A stretch of 64,000 bases of DNA from Gramella sp. KN1008 (lineage in GTDB: Bacteria > Bacteroidota > Bacteroidia > Flavobacteriales > Flavobacteriaceae): contig NZ_SJDV01000005.1 in assembly GCF_004332155.1 (NCBI RefSeq), forward strand, positions 140,237-204,236, written 5' to 3'. Shown here in pieces: positions 51,582 through 63,600 of the stretch. Positions within the stretch are counted from its first letter, which is position 1, and each line of letters starts with the position of its first letter. The translations under genes were made by a program, and so were the position numbers. A model generated the notes under the pieces. That model had not been told where the DNA came from and searched no databases. It worked only from the letters and a program-made list of their open reading frames with translations.

Positions 51582-53060
51582 ATGATGAAACAAAATAGGA
51601 TAAGTGCCCTCTTTCTTGTAATGCTTTTCTTCTTTTTTGGGAATACAGAAGCACAAACTTCCCAATTCGCTAAGAGGATTGGCGAAGAATATGATCAGTT
51701 CAAAAATGAAAATATCAGCACAAGAAGATTCAAACATTCAGATCTTCAGCCCCTGATTGAAAAGTACAGGGAGAAGTCCGGTTTTGAGATTAATAAGGTA
51801 GGAGAATCCATTGAGGGTAGAAGTCTGAATCTAATTAGCCTCGGAAATGGGGATACAGATGTTTTTCTCTGGTCTCAGATGCATGGAGATGAATCTACCG
51901 CTACTATGGCAATTCTTGACATTCTAAACTTTTTTGAATCTGAAGAATTTATGCAGGAAAAAGCATTGATGCTGGAGAATTTGAAAATCCATTTTCTGCC
52001 GATGTTGAACCCTGATGGAGCCGAGGTCTTCACCCGCCGCAATGCTCTGGGGGTAGATATAAACAGGGATGCACTTCGATTACAGTCTCCTGAAAGCCGT
52101 ACGCTTAAAAGTGTACGGGATAGCCTGGATGCAGATTTTGGATTTAATCTGCACGATCAGAGCCGATATTATAATGCGGAACGAACTGAGGAGCCGGCCA
52201 GCATCTCATTTTTAGCTCCGGCATTTAACTATGAAAAGGATATCAATGAAGTGAGGTCCAATGCCATGAAACTTATAGTTGTAATGGATCAAATCCTTCA
52301 GGAATATGCACCTGGACAGGTGGGAAGGTATAATGACGACTTCGAACCCAGAGCCTTTGGGGATAATATTCAAAAATGGGGCACCAGTACTATTCTTATT
52401 GAGTCAGGAGGATATCCGGAAGACCGGGAAAAGCAAGAAATAAGGAAATTGAATTTCGTAGCTATTCTCTCAGCATTGCATTCCATAGCTGCAGGGGATT
52501 TTAAAAAGGCAAATCTGGAAGACTATGAAAAGATTCCAAATAACGATCGGATGCTTTTCGATCTTAAGCTTAAGGAGGTGACCTATGAATTGGAAGGGGA
52601 AGAGTACATTCTTGATATTGGGATCAACAAAAATGAACTGGATATAAAAGACAATACCGATTTTTATTATTCCTCACAGGTGGTGGATCAGGGAGATCTT
52701 TCTACCAGTTATGCTTATGAGACTTTTGATGCGAAAGGCTATTCCATGCATTTAGGGGAGGTTTATTCTGAAACACTGACAGATACTGCTTCTTTAAAGG
52801 ATTTGGACTTTTCAAACCTTCTGAGTCAGGGCATAGGCTATATCAAGCTGAAAAAATTACCTGAAAACATAGATCATACTGTCTATCCTGTAAATCTTGT
52901 TTCAGAGAACTTTCAGTTGAATACCAGTTTAAGGCCGGGAAGAAACGCAAGTTTTTTTCTAAAGAAAGACGGAATTATAGAATTTGCTGTAATTAATGGT
53001 TTTCTTCTAAAACCGGAGGAAGCATCAGGAAAGGTTGAGAATGCCCTTATTTTCGATTAA
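51582..53060 (+). CDS. M14-family zinc carboxypeptidase
   Basis: A 492-residue exported metallopeptidase starting at 51582 (a second ATG follows at once), with a signal of about 25 residues ending EAQT. The catalytic zinc ligands fit HGDE (His 101, Glu 104) and His 191 in FNLHDQ. The catalytic Glu is in ILIESGG (Glu 274), and an Arg in INRD (near 162) may anchor the substrate carboxylate. The C-terminal 200 residues form an unassigned beta-rich region. It follows the amidase directly and probably shares its transcript. M14 enzymes trim peptide C-termini, and some act on cell-wall peptides. Confidence 0.88.
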   Translation: MMKQNRISALFLVMLFFFFGNTEAQTSQFAKRIGEEYDQFKNENISTRRFKHSDLQPLIEKYREKSGFEINKVGESIEGRSLNLISLGNGDTDVFLWSQMHGDESTATMAILDILNFFESEEFMQEKALMLENLKIHFLPMLNPDGAEVFTRRNALGVDINRDALRLQSPESRTLKSVRDSLDADFGFNLHDQSRYYNAERTEEPASISFLAPAFNYEKDINEVRSNAMKLIVVMDQILQEYAPGQVGRYNDDFEPRAFGDNIQKWGTSTILIESGGYPEDREKQEIRKLNFVAILSALHSIAAGDFKKANLEDYEKIPNNDRMLFDLKLKEVTYELEGEEYILDIGINKNELDIKDNTDFYYSSQVVDQGDLSTSYAYETFDAKGYSMHLGEVYSETLTDTASLKDLDFSNLLSQGIGYIKLKKLPENIDHTVYPVNLVSENFQLNTSLRPGRNASFFLKKDGIIEFAVINGFLLKPEEASGKVENALIFD

Positions 53061-53113
53061 ATAGGCTCCTGATAATCATTCGTCCTGAAGGGATATAAAA
53101 CTTAGATATTCTG

Positions 53114-53121
53114 TATCTTTG
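53114..53121 (+). promoter_or_regulatory. Promoter box directly upstream of queE
   Basis: TATCTTTG fits TAnnTTTG and ends only 6 bases before the queE ATG at 53128, so transcription would start at or next to the start codon (leaderless mRNA). A matching TTG at -33 is not clear. Confidence 0.5.
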
Positions 53122-53127
53122 CAGGCT

Positions 53128-53760
53128 ATGATTTCAGAAGAGACAAGGCAGTTGGTAGATAAAGGGATCATGCTCCCTTTGATGGAGGAATTCTATACAA
53201 TTCAGGGAGAAGGATTCCATAAAGGAACCGCTGCGTATTTTATAAGGATTGGTGGTTGTGACGTTGGTTGTCACTGGTGCGATGTAAAGGAAAGCTGGGA
53301 TGCTGAATTACATCCTCCAACACACGTAGGTCAGATAATTGAAAATGCTGTTAAGTACAGCAAGACTATTGTGGTGACTGGAGGAGAGCCGCTTACGTGG
53401 GATATGACAGAGTTAACAGAGGGGCTTAAGAATAAAGGTTGCAGTATCCATATAGAGACTTCCGGGGCTTATGATCTTACCGGAGCCTGGGATTGGATCT
53501 GCCTATCTCCCAAAAAGATAAAGTTACCGAAGCCGGGGATCTATCCTTTGGCAAATGAACTGAAAGTTATCATCTTCAATAAACACGATTTCAAATTCGC
53601 TGAAGAGCAGGCAGCACAGGTTAGTGAAGATTGTATTCTTTATTTGCAGCCGGAATGGAGTAATCGTGAAAAGATGATGCCTCTTATCGTGGAATATGTT
53701 ATGGAGAATCCAAAGTGGAAGGTTTCTCTTCAAACTCATAAATATCTCAATATACCATAA
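53128..53760 (+). CDS. queE: 7-carboxy-7-deazaguanine synthase QueE
   Basis: A 210-residue radical SAM enzyme from the ATG at 53128; an upstream in-frame TTG at 53119 lies in the promoter box. The Fe-S motif is Cys 44-x3-Cys 48-x2-Cys 51 (GGCDVGCHWCD). FYTIQGEGFHKGTAAYFIR before it and TGGEPLTW after it are typical of QueE, which makes CDG in queuosine biosynthesis. No other queuosine genes are adjacent. It is followed by a bidirectional terminator. Confidence 0.95.
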   Translation: MISEETRQLVDKGIMLPLMEEFYTIQGEGFHKGTAAYFIRIGGCDVGCHWCDVKESWDAELHPPTHVGQIIENAVKYSKTIVVTGGEPLTWDMTELTEGLKNKGCSIHIETSGAYDLTGAWDWICLSPKKIKLPKPGIYPLANELKVIIFNKHDFKFAEEQAAQVSEDCILYLQPEWSNREKMMPLIVEYVMENPKWKVSLQTHKYLNIP

Positions 53761-53790
53761 AAAAAACGCCCTTTTAGAAGAGCGTTTTAA
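53761..53790. terminator. Bidirectional terminator after queE
   Basis: AAAACGC (53763-53769) pairs with GCGTTTT (53782-53788) and an inner stem CTTTT/AGAAG adds to it. It serves queE and the convergent DUF2911 gene. Confidence 0.85.
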
Positions 53791-53810
53791 TTTATATAGG
53801 GAATAATAGC

Positions 53811-54368
53811 CTATTTCATATTTTTGAAAGGTACTTTTACGTAACTGTCATCCCAGCCTATAAGTAAATTGGTTCCATCGGGAGCTTCTTCAAAAGCCAT
53901 AGATAATGCTTCAATGGTATTAGGGGACTGTCTTACAGGTACTGTTATCCTTACCATATCATCCTCATCGGTGTATTCATAAGCGCCCCAGGTATTAGTA
54001 TTCTTATTGAGTATAACCGTCCATTCTTTTTCTTTCGGGATGGTATATAAAGAATAAGTTCCTGCTTCAACAGTAACGTCCGCTACCTTCATGTCCTTAT
54101 AGAATGTAAGTTCAGTAGCTTCGTTAGCTCCTGTTCTCCATACCTCTCCGTAGGGAACTAATTTCCCAAAGATCTCTCTTTCTCTTTTTTGGGGTCTACT
54201 ATAAATTACCCGGGCGATAGGTTCATCGTTCTGGTTTCTGAACAATACAAGGTCCATTGGGCTTGCGTCCAGTTTGGCAAAGTTAGGTGAGTCTTTGTCC
54301 TGGGCCATAGCCGGATTGGAGACTAACATACATACTATACCGAATACTCCTAGAAATAGTCTTTTCAT
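53811..54368 (-). CDS. DUF2911 family exported protein
   Basis: A 185-residue exported protein with a signal peptide (about 1-22, ending AMAQ) and a single DUF2911-type domain: VIYSRPQKREREIFGKLVPYGEVWRTGANEATELTF near 57-92 and EAGTYSLYTIPKEKEWTVILNKN near 101-123 are the conserved segments. The family is widespread in Bacteroidota with no settled function. It has no close operon partner. Its start is divergent from asnB with a 260-base AT-rich gap. Confidence 0.85.
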   Translation of the reverse strand: MKRLFLGVFGIVCMLVSNPAMAQDKDSPNFAKLDASPMDLVLFRNQNDEPIARVIYSRPQKREREIFGKLVPYGEVWRTGANEATELTFYKDMKVADVTVEAGTYSLYTIPKEKEWTVILNKNTNTWGAYEYTDEDDMVRITVPVRQSPNTIEALSMAFEEAPDGTNLLIGWDDSYVKVPFKNMK

Positions 54369-54490
54369 TGTGGTGATTTTTAGAATTAATAATGAATGAT
54401 TAAATATAGCTTAAGCGCTTTGGCTTAATTGTTAAAAAAGTGCTTACAAGCTGTTAAATTTATTTAGGTTTTACATATGAAAGAATTATG

Positions 54491-54510
54491 CCGAATATGA
54501 TCGGCTTTTG
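54491..54510 (+). other. Weak hairpin and promoter-like motifs in the asnB upstream gap
   Basis: The 260-base gap before asnB is AT-rich. It holds a weak hairpin (GCCGA/TCGGC at 54491-54506) and, at 54597-54604, CATATTTG, one mismatch from the -7 consensus. I see no tRNA or riboswitch. Confidence 0.3.
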
Positions 54511-54628
54511 GTTTCTTTTTGTATAAAATTAAAATTAATTGATTAATAAATGAAACCAATAACAAATATATGCTTTTCTGATAATAACTATAGACCCATA
54601 TTTGCCTTGTAATTATAAATTAAATGTC

Positions 54629-56239
54629 ATGTGTGGAATTTTAGCAGTTATCGGAAAAGATCTTGAAAAGGCAAAAATCAGAAGCCTTTCCAAAAGAATG
54701 TCTCACAGGGGACCCGATGAAAGCGGATTAAAAATTACTGAAAAGGGTTATGTGCTTGCGCACGAACGCCTTTCAATCGTAGACCTTACTACCGGGATTC
54801 AGCCAATCCAGGGAACCAGCTCAGCATGGATGGTTCATAATGGTGAGATCTATAACCACATGGATTTAAGAAATAATGAACTAAAGGATCATACATTCAG
54901 AACTACAGGAGATTCAGAGGTGATCGTTCATCTTTATGAGAAATACGGTTATGATTTTGTGGATATGCTGGACGGTGTTTTTTCATTTGTAGTTGTGGAT
55001 GGTGATGATTTTATTGCGGGCAGGGATCCTATTGGGGTGAAGCCACTATATTATGGGACCGATGAAACCGGAGCGCTCTGGTTTGCAAGCGAAATGAAAG
55101 CTCTGGCAGATCATTGTACAGAATTTGCAGCATTTCCTCCTGGACACTATTATACTCCTGAAACTGGTTTTGTTAGATATTACAAGCCTGATTGGTTTGA
55201 ATCTGAAAAAGCGGTTCAGCCGGCCGATCTTACAAAACTAAGAGAAAGTCTTATCGAGGCAACTCGTAAAAGATTGATGGCAGATGTTCCTTTAGGAGTA
55301 CTTTTAAGTGGCGGACTTGATTCATCCCTGACTTCATCTATTGCGGCTCGTTTGATCGAAGGTAGCGGGCAGAAATTACATTCTTTTTCTATAGGATTAG
55401 ATCCGGAAGCTCCGGATCTGATAGCAGCAAAAAAGGTAGCTGACTTTTTAGATACAGAGCACCATGAAATTCATTTTACGGTAGAGGAAGGGATTGATAT
55501 TCTTAGTCAGTTAGTCTGGCATCTTGAGACCTATGACGTGACGTCGATAAGAGCAAGTACGCCAATGTACTTCCTGTCTAAAGCTATTGCTGAGAAGGGG
55601 ATCAAAGTAGTGCTTTCAGGTGAAGGTTCAGATGAAATATTTGGAGGTTACCTATACTTCAAGAACGCTCCTTCAGCAGAAGAATTTCAAAAGGAAACAA
55701 TTAGAAGAGTTCAGAGACTGGCAACAGCCGATTGTTTAAGAGCTGATAAATCTACTATGGCCCATGGACTTGAAGCTAGAGTCCCATTCCTGGATAAAGC
55801 CTTCCTGAAAACGGCAATGGAAATGGTTCCGGAGTCAAAGATGCCGGTAACTTACGATGGGGTGGAAAAGTATGTGCTTAGAAAAGCTTTTGATACTCCG
55901 GAGCGACCATTCCTGCCAGATGAGGTTCTATGGAGGCAAAAAGAGCAGTTTAGCGATGGTGTTGGGTATAACTGGATAGATCAGCTTATTGAGTATGCAT
56001 CTAGGCAGGTTACCGATACTCAAATGGCTATGGCCGAATCTAAGTACCCTGTGAATACTCCTGCTACAAAGGAAGCTTATTTTTACAGAGAATTGTTTCA
56101 TAAGCATTTCCCGCAGGATGCAGCGGCGAGTACTGTAAAAAGATGGGTGCCGAAATGGCAAAAGGATCTCGATCCAAGTGGAAGAGCGAACGAAACCCAT
56201 GTTGCTCCTGGTATGAAAAAGGAAGCTGTGAAAGTGTAA
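54629..56239 (+). CDS. asnB: Asparagine synthase B (glutamine-hydrolysing)
   Basis: A 536-residue enzyme from the ATG at 54629, the only start giving the required Cys 2 as the glutaminase nucleophile (MCGILAVIG). The N-terminal class II glutaminase domain covers about 1-190, and the C-terminal synthetase domain has the PP-loop LSGGLDSSL at about 226-234. It amidates aspartate with glutamine in the cytoplasm. Length and motifs are normal. A strong terminator follows, and the gene stands alone. Confidence 0.96.
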   Translation: MCGILAVIGKDLEKAKIRSLSKRMSHRGPDESGLKITEKGYVLAHERLSIVDLTTGIQPIQGTSSAWMVHNGEIYNHMDLRNNELKDHTFRTTGDSEVIVHLYEKYGYDFVDMLDGVFSFVVVDGDDFIAGRDPIGVKPLYYGTDETGALWFASEMKALADHCTEFAAFPPGHYYTPETGFVRYYKPDWFESEKAVQPADLTKLRESLIEATRKRLMADVPLGVLLSGGLDSSLTSSIAARLIEGSGQKLHSFSIGLDPEAPDLIAAKKVADFLDTEHHEIHFTVEEGIDILSQLVWHLETYDVTSIRASTPMYFLSKAIAEKGIKVVLSGEGSDEIFGGYLYFKNAPSAEEFQKETIRRVQRLATADCLRADKSTMAHGLEARVPFLDKAFLKTAMEMVPESKMPVTYDGVEKYVLRKAFDTPERPFLPDEVLWRQKEQFSDGVGYNWIDQLIEYASRQVTDTQMAMAESKYPVNTPATKEAYFYRELFHKHFPQDAAASTVKRWVPKWQKDLDPSGRANETHVAPGMKKEAVKV

Positions 56240-56261
56240 TTTCTTCACTATTTATATAGCC

Positions 56262-56302
56262 AACCCGAACCGATAAGGAAATCTTTAACGGTTCGGGTTT
56301 TT
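56262..56302 (+). terminator. Intrinsic terminator after asnB
   Basis: AACCCGAACCG (56262-56272) pairs with CGGTTCGGGTT (56289-56299), followed by a T-run. Confidence 0.92.
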
Positions 56303-56370
56303 CCACATAATTTGTTGATAACTTCAGGGCTTATAAGGTTGCCGCAACCTGTTAAAAATATGCGAATTAT

Positions 56371-56378
56371 TATATTTG
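56371..56378 (+). promoter_or_regulatory. Bacteroidota-type -7 box for gyrB
   Basis: TATATTTG fits TAnnTTTG and lies 38 bases before the gyrB ATG. The -33 position has CTG in place of TTG. Confidence 0.55.
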
Positions 56379-56404
56379 TTCGTTATCCAAAAGAGACGAA
56401 TTAA

Positions 56405-58357
<1,953 letters not shown>

Positions 58358-58386
58358 TTAAAAGCAACATAATTATTAGAAAAAGA

Positions 58387-58415
58387 CCCACACCAAATAA
58401 GTGTGGGTTTTTTAC
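58387..58415 (+). terminator. Intrinsic terminator after gyrB
   Basis: ACCCACAC (58387-58394) pairs with GTGTGGGT (58402-58409), followed by a T-run. Confidence 0.92.
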
Positions 58416-58476
58416 GTTCCAATAAATACTGAGAATTTTATTTTAGTATTTTTATCTCAACTAAATCCAAATCATT

Positions 58477-59451
58477 GTGAAGAACTTCAAAATTTTTATT
58501 TTACCTGCCTTTATATTTTCTGTGTCAAATATGTTAGGGCAAGTACCCCCAGAGGGTCAGGAAATAGTGGATGATTTATTGCATATTGCGAAGGGATTTG
58601 CAACTCCGGCGTCAGAAAGTACAGCGTATCAGGGCACAGCAGGCTGGTTTACCTCAGCAAGAGCTCTTGATGAATGGGATGTAGATGTGTCAGTTCATGG
58701 CAACGGTCTGTTCGTTCCAAGTAGTAAAAAGGAGTTCACAATTAATGCTGGAGTCTTTAAAAATTTGAGTATAAATGAAGGGGTGGCTTCAGCTGTTGTA
58801 CCTACTGCCTTTGGAGGTGATTCGGAAGTGGTGTTTAATGGAAGTTTTCAGGGAAATGATTTTTCTTTTGAAGCTATTCAGGGTGTTGATAAAGGAGCTT
58901 TGATATATCCGTTTGCTCAGGTTTCCGTAGGACTGCCTTTTGATACTGAGATCGGTGTCCGGCTTTTGCCTGAATTGGAGGTTGATGGATCTAAGTTCAG
59001 TACATATGGAATAGGCTTAAAACATAATTTTAGTCAGTATTTTAGATTTAATAATGAAGAAGATCTTCAGTTAGCTGGTATACTATCCTATAATATATTT
59101 GATGTTAAATATGAGTTTGAGCAGATCAGCGTTCCGAATCTCGTGAATCTGAATCTTATTGATGTGAGTGCCGGGGTATGGATGGCTGAAGTTATGGCAT
59201 CGAAAAAATATGAGAATTTCGAGATTTTTGGAGCTTTAGGAGTTGCTCAGTCAGATTTTGAATATGAATTTGGAGGTACCGGGGTGGCCTTACCTTTTGT
59301 TAATTCTCAAATGGCTACTCTAAACGATAAAGAGGCGCAATTCAAAGGAGATATAGGTTTTAATCTTTATTTCGATAGATTTAAGATCAGCACTATGGCT
59401 ACTGCGGGAAAATTTGTAAACCTGAATTTGGGGCTTCATTTCATTCTTTAG
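58477..59451 (+). CDS. Exported beta-rich protein, DUF6588-like
   Basis: A 324-residue protein starting at GTG (58477) with a signal of about 21 residues (ending MLGQ). The rest is rich in alternating beta segments and ends in a barrel-like strand (VNLNLGLHFIL), suggesting an outer-membrane barrel. The N-terminal VDDLLHIAKGFATPASESTAYQGTAGWFTSA resembles the DUF6588 family. Function is unknown. It lies between gyrB and mdh, apart from any obvious operon. Confidence 0.7.
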   Translation: MKNFKIFILPAFIFSVSNMLGQVPPEGQEIVDDLLHIAKGFATPASESTAYQGTAGWFTSARALDEWDVDVSVHGNGLFVPSSKKEFTINAGVFKNLSINEGVASAVVPTAFGGDSEVVFNGSFQGNDFSFEAIQGVDKGALIYPFAQVSVGLPFDTEIGVRLLPELEVDGSKFSTYGIGLKHNFSQYFRFNNEEDLQLAGILSYNIFDVKYEFEQISVPNLVNLNLIDVSAGVWMAEVMASKKYENFEIFGALGVAQSDFEYEFGGTGVALPFVNSQMATLNDKEAQFKGDIGFNLYFDRFKISTMATAGKFVNLNLGLHFIL

Positions 59452-59545
59452 AGAAGAGCCTATTTAATCCTTACTTATTATTATTACTGCCTCATTATTT
59501 GTAATTTCGCAATCAGTACTAATAGAAATTAAATAATAATCTAAT

Positions 59546-60472
59546 ATGAAAGTTACCATAGTAGGAGCGGGTGCCGTTGGTGCCAGCTGCGCTGAATATG
59601 TTGCCATCAAAAATTTTGCCTCTGAAGTAGTTCTTCTTGATATCAAGGAAGGTTACGCTGAAGGTAAAGCCATGGATCTTATGCAAACGGCTACTCTTAA
59701 CGGCTTCGATACCAAAATTACAGGAAGTACGAATGATTACTCTAAAACTGCAAATTCTGATATCGCGGTTATTACAAGTGGTATTCCGCGTAAACCTGGG
59801 ATGACCCGTGAGGAACTCATTGGGATTAATGCCGGGATCGTAAAGGAGGTTTCTTCAAACCTTATCAAGCATTCTCCTAACGTTACTCTCATAGTAGTGA
59901 GTAACCCTATGGATACCATGACCTATTTAGTGCATAAAACTACCGGTCTTCCTAAGAATAAGATTATCGGAATGGGTGGTGCTTTGGATAGTGCCCGTTT
60001 TAAATACAGACTGAGTGAGGCTCTTGAATGCCCTCCTTCAGATGTAGATGGGATGGTTATCGGCGGCCATAGTGATACCGGAATGGTGCCACTAACCAGA
60101 TTAGCCACAAGAAACAGTGTTCCTGTGAAAGCATTCCTTTCGGAAGAAAGACTGAACCAGGTTTCAGAAGACACAAAAGTTGGTGGAGCAACGCTTACCA
60201 AGCTTCTTGGAACCAGTGCGTGGTATGCTCCGGGTGCTGCGGTATCTGGATTAGTTCAGGCTATTGCATGTGACCAGAAAAAGATGTTCCCTTGTTCAGC
60301 TCTTTTAGAAGGTGAATATGGATTGAACGATATCTGTATTGGAGTGCCGGCCATTCTTGGAAAGGACGGCCTTGAGAAAATTGTGGAATTACAACTGGAT
60401 GATGCAGAGAAAGCTAAGATGAAAGAGAGTGCCGAAGGTGTGAAAAAAACCAACGGTTTGCTTGACGTTTAG
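59546..60472 (+). CDS. mdh: Malate dehydrogenase
   Basis: A 308-residue NAD-dependent dehydrogenase of the LDH-like MDH type. The NAD-binding loop VTIVGAGAVGASCAEY is at about residues 3-18. The substrate-binding PRKPGMTREEL near 82-92 carries the arginines for the malate side-chain, and the catalytic His is in GGHSDTGMVPL near 173. It interconverts malate and oxaloacetate in the citric acid cycle. A promoter-like box (TAATTTCG) is upstream and a strong terminator follows. Confidence 0.97.
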   Translation: MKVTIVGAGAVGASCAEYVAIKNFASEVVLLDIKEGYAEGKAMDLMQTATLNGFDTKITGSTNDYSKTANSDIAVITSGIPRKPGMTREELIGINAGIVKEVSSNLIKHSPNVTLIVVSNPMDTMTYLVHKTTGLPKNKIIGMGGALDSARFKYRLSEALECPPSDVDGMVIGGHSDTGMVPLTRLATRNSVPVKAFLSEERLNQVSEDTKVGGATLTKLLGTSAWYAPGAAVSGLVQAIACDQKKMFPCSALLEGEYGLNDICIGVPAILGKDGLEKIVELQLDDAEKAKMKESAEGVKKTNGLLDV

Positions 60473-60504
60473 TTTTTTTAAAAAATACCAGTCATCATAC
60501 ATTG

Positions 60505-60533
60505 AAAAGCCACAGTTTTTGTGGCTTTTTTAA
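60505..60533 (+). terminator. Intrinsic terminator after mdh
   Basis: AAAAGCCACA (60505-60514) pairs with TGTGGCTTTTT (60520-60530) and a T-run follows. Confidence 0.92.
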
Positions 60534-60568
60534 TGTAGTTAAAAGTTAAAATTATCCAAAAAAAAATA

Positions 60569-60599
60569 TTGGGATTTGAATTATGAAGTCCTATATTTG
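60569..60599 (+). promoter_or_regulatory. Bacteroidota-type promoter for secDF
   Basis: TTG at 60569-60571 and TATATTTG at 60592-60599, 20 bases apart, match the TTG-N17-23-TAnnTTTG consensus, 42 bases before the secDF ATG. Confidence 0.65.
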
Positions 60600-60641
60600 T
60601 CCGTTTTTAAAATAGACCTATAATCAATAATTTGAGGAATA

Positions 60642-63600
60642 ATGCAGAATAAAGGACTGATTAAAGTTTTTGCAATTTTATTTGGGCTGGTATGTCTTTA
60701 TCAGCTGTCTTTCACGTTTATAACCAATAATGTTGAAGATGAAGCTGAGGAATTTGCGGTTCAGAGAATAGGGGAAGATGTAGAAGATTATTCGAGACTG
60801 CGTGATGAGGCCGAGGCCAGGTACCTGGATTCTATCGGGAATGAAGAGGTGATCGCAGGGATAACCTATAATAATGCAAAAGATAAAGAGCTGAATAAAG
60901 GTCTTGATCTTAAAGGAGGAATTAATGTGATTCTCCAGATATCGGTCAAGGATATCTTAAGCGGTCTTGCGAATGATTCTAAAGATCCGGCTTTTAGAAA
61001 GGCTATAGCTGAAGCCGATGCCGCCCAGACTGATAGTCAGGAAAACTATGTAGATCTTTTCTTTGAAGCCTTCAATAATATCCCGAATGCTCAACTGGCA
61101 TCTCCCGATATTTTTGCAAATAAGACACTAAGTGACGAGATCAACTTCAACATGACAAATGAAGAGGTTGAACCGATCATTAGAAGAAAGATTGATGAGT
61201 CTATTACTTCTGCTTTTGAAGTATTAAGAAAACGTATCGATAAGTTTGGGGTTACTCAACCAAATATTCAACGTTTAGGAAATTCAGGAAGAATTCTTGT
61301 TGAACTTCCTGGAGCTAAAGATATCAGTAGGGTTAAGAACCTTTTACAGAGTACGGCTCAGTTGGAATTCTGGCACGTTTATAAGAGTAATGAATTAGGA
61401 AACTTCCTTGTTCAGGCTAATAACAGACTTGCCGAAATGCAACGTTCAGAAGAAGCTGCTTCAGAAGAAGAGGTAGACACAACCGAAACTTCCGGAGATA
61501 GTGAAATTGATGAGCTTTTAGCAGATGCAGAAGATACTACACAGGTAGAGACAGGAAATAATCCTATTTTCGATCTAATCGTCTCTCCGGGTTATCAGGG
61601 AGGTCCTGTACTGGCTACTTTTAAAGTTCAGGATACTGCAAAGGTGATGGATTACATTACCAGACCTCAGATCCGTTCTTTACTTCCTTCAGAATTAAGA
61701 TATGCCAAATTCGTTTGGGGTGTTCCGGATGAAGATACACAAACTTCTGCATTATATGCTTTGAAAGGTAACCGTAATATGGAGCCTCCACTTAGCGGAA
61801 GTGTGATTACAGATGCTCAGCAAACCTATGATCAGCTTGGGCGTATTGCTGTGAGCATGCAGATGGATGGAACCGGAGCGAAGATCTGGGAAGATATGAC
61901 AGAGAAGGCGTATAATGAACAAAGCCAGATCGCGATCGTTCTTGATAATATCGTTTATTCTGCACCAGGAGTATCCAGTGGTCCTATCTCGGGAGGTAGA
62001 AGCGAGATTACAGGAGATTTCAGTATTACTGAAGGTCAGGATTTGGCCAATGTTTTAAGAGCAGGTAAGCTTCCTGCTTCCGCAGATATTATTCAGAGTG
62101 AAGTAGTTGGACCTTCTCTAGGTCAGGAAGCTATCGATAGCGGTATCAATTCTTTCGTTATAGCTCTTATACTGGTACTTATCTGGATGATATTCTATTA
62201 TGGTAAGGCGGGTATCTTTGCAGATATCGCCCTTGTTGTAAATATTCTTTTCATCTTCGGAATTCTTGCCGGACTTGGTGCAGTACTTACGCTGCCTGGT
62301 ATTGCGGGTATCGTGCTTACCATAGGTATGTCCGTTGATGCGAACGTTCTTATCTTTGAAAGGATCAAGGAAGAACTTGCGAAAGGCAAGATTCAAAGAG
62401 ACGCGATTAAAGATGGTTTCAATAATGCATTATCGTCAATTCTTGATGCGAATATCACTACCGGGCTTACAGGTCTTATACTTTTTGTTCTTGGTACAGG
62501 TCCTATTAAAGGATTTGCCACTACATTATTGATTGGTATTGCTACCTCTCTATTTACAGCAATATTTATAACCAGATTGTTTATTGACGGGTACGGAAAG
62601 AAAGGTAAATCACTTGATTTCTCTACATCAATCACGAAGAACCTGTTCACAAATATGAATATCGACTTCCTGAAGAAAAGGAAAGTTGCTTATATAGTTT
62701 CAGGATTATTTATCGTGATCAGCCTTGGATCCTTGTTTACTCAAGGTCTTAACGAAGGTGTTGACTTCGTTGGAGGTAGAACTTATACTGTTAGATTTGC
62801 CGATGATGTTAATCCAACAGATGTTCAGAGCGATCTTGTTGCTACATTTGGTAGTGCTGAAGCTAAGACTTTTGGGCCTGATAATCAGCTAAAGATCACT
62901 ACTAAATATAAAGTAGATGAAGAAGGAGCTGAAGTTGATGAAGAGATTCAGCAGTCGCTTTTCGAATCCCTTAAACCTTATTTGCCTGCGGAAATTACGT
63001 ATAACGAATTTGTTGATGGTTCAGATGATAAAACTGTAGGAATCATGCAGTCTATGAAAGTAGGTGCTACTATCGCAGATGATATTAAGAATGCTTCTTT
63101 CTGGGCAGTTCTTGGATCATTGATCGTGGTATTCCTTTATATCCTGTTGCGTTTCCGTAAATGGCAATTTAGTTTAGGTGCTGTTGCCGCGGTATTCCAT
63201 GATGTTCTTGTAGTGCTTGGAATCTTCTCACTGCTTTATAAAGTAATGCCATTTAACATGGAGATAGATCAGGCATTTATTGCGGCTATCCTAACGGTGA
63301 TTGGTTACTCACTGAACGATACGGTGGTTGTATTTGACCGTATCAGGGAATATGTGAATGAACATACCTCATGGTCGTTTGATAAGATTGTAAATTCTGC
63401 ACTTAACAGTACAATAAGCAGAACAGTGAACACCTCGCTTACTACGCTTGTGGTTTTGCTTGCTATCTTCATCTTTGGAGGGGAGAGCATCAGAGGATTC
63501 ATGTTTGCACTTATAGTAGGTGTGATTGTAGGTACTTATTCTTCCTTATTCATCGCTACCCCGGTAATGTTTGATAGTGTGAAGAAGAAATCTTCAATCG

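Noticed and set aside
53075..53110. Second copy of the TCCTGAA-type repeat
   Set aside because: Only a short match (TCGTCCTGAAGG) without a second arm or hairpin; too short to call a copy.
54369..54628. Riboswitch or small RNA upstream of asnB
   Set aside because: Only a 5-bp hairpin and AT-rich sequence; no recognised aptamer pattern.
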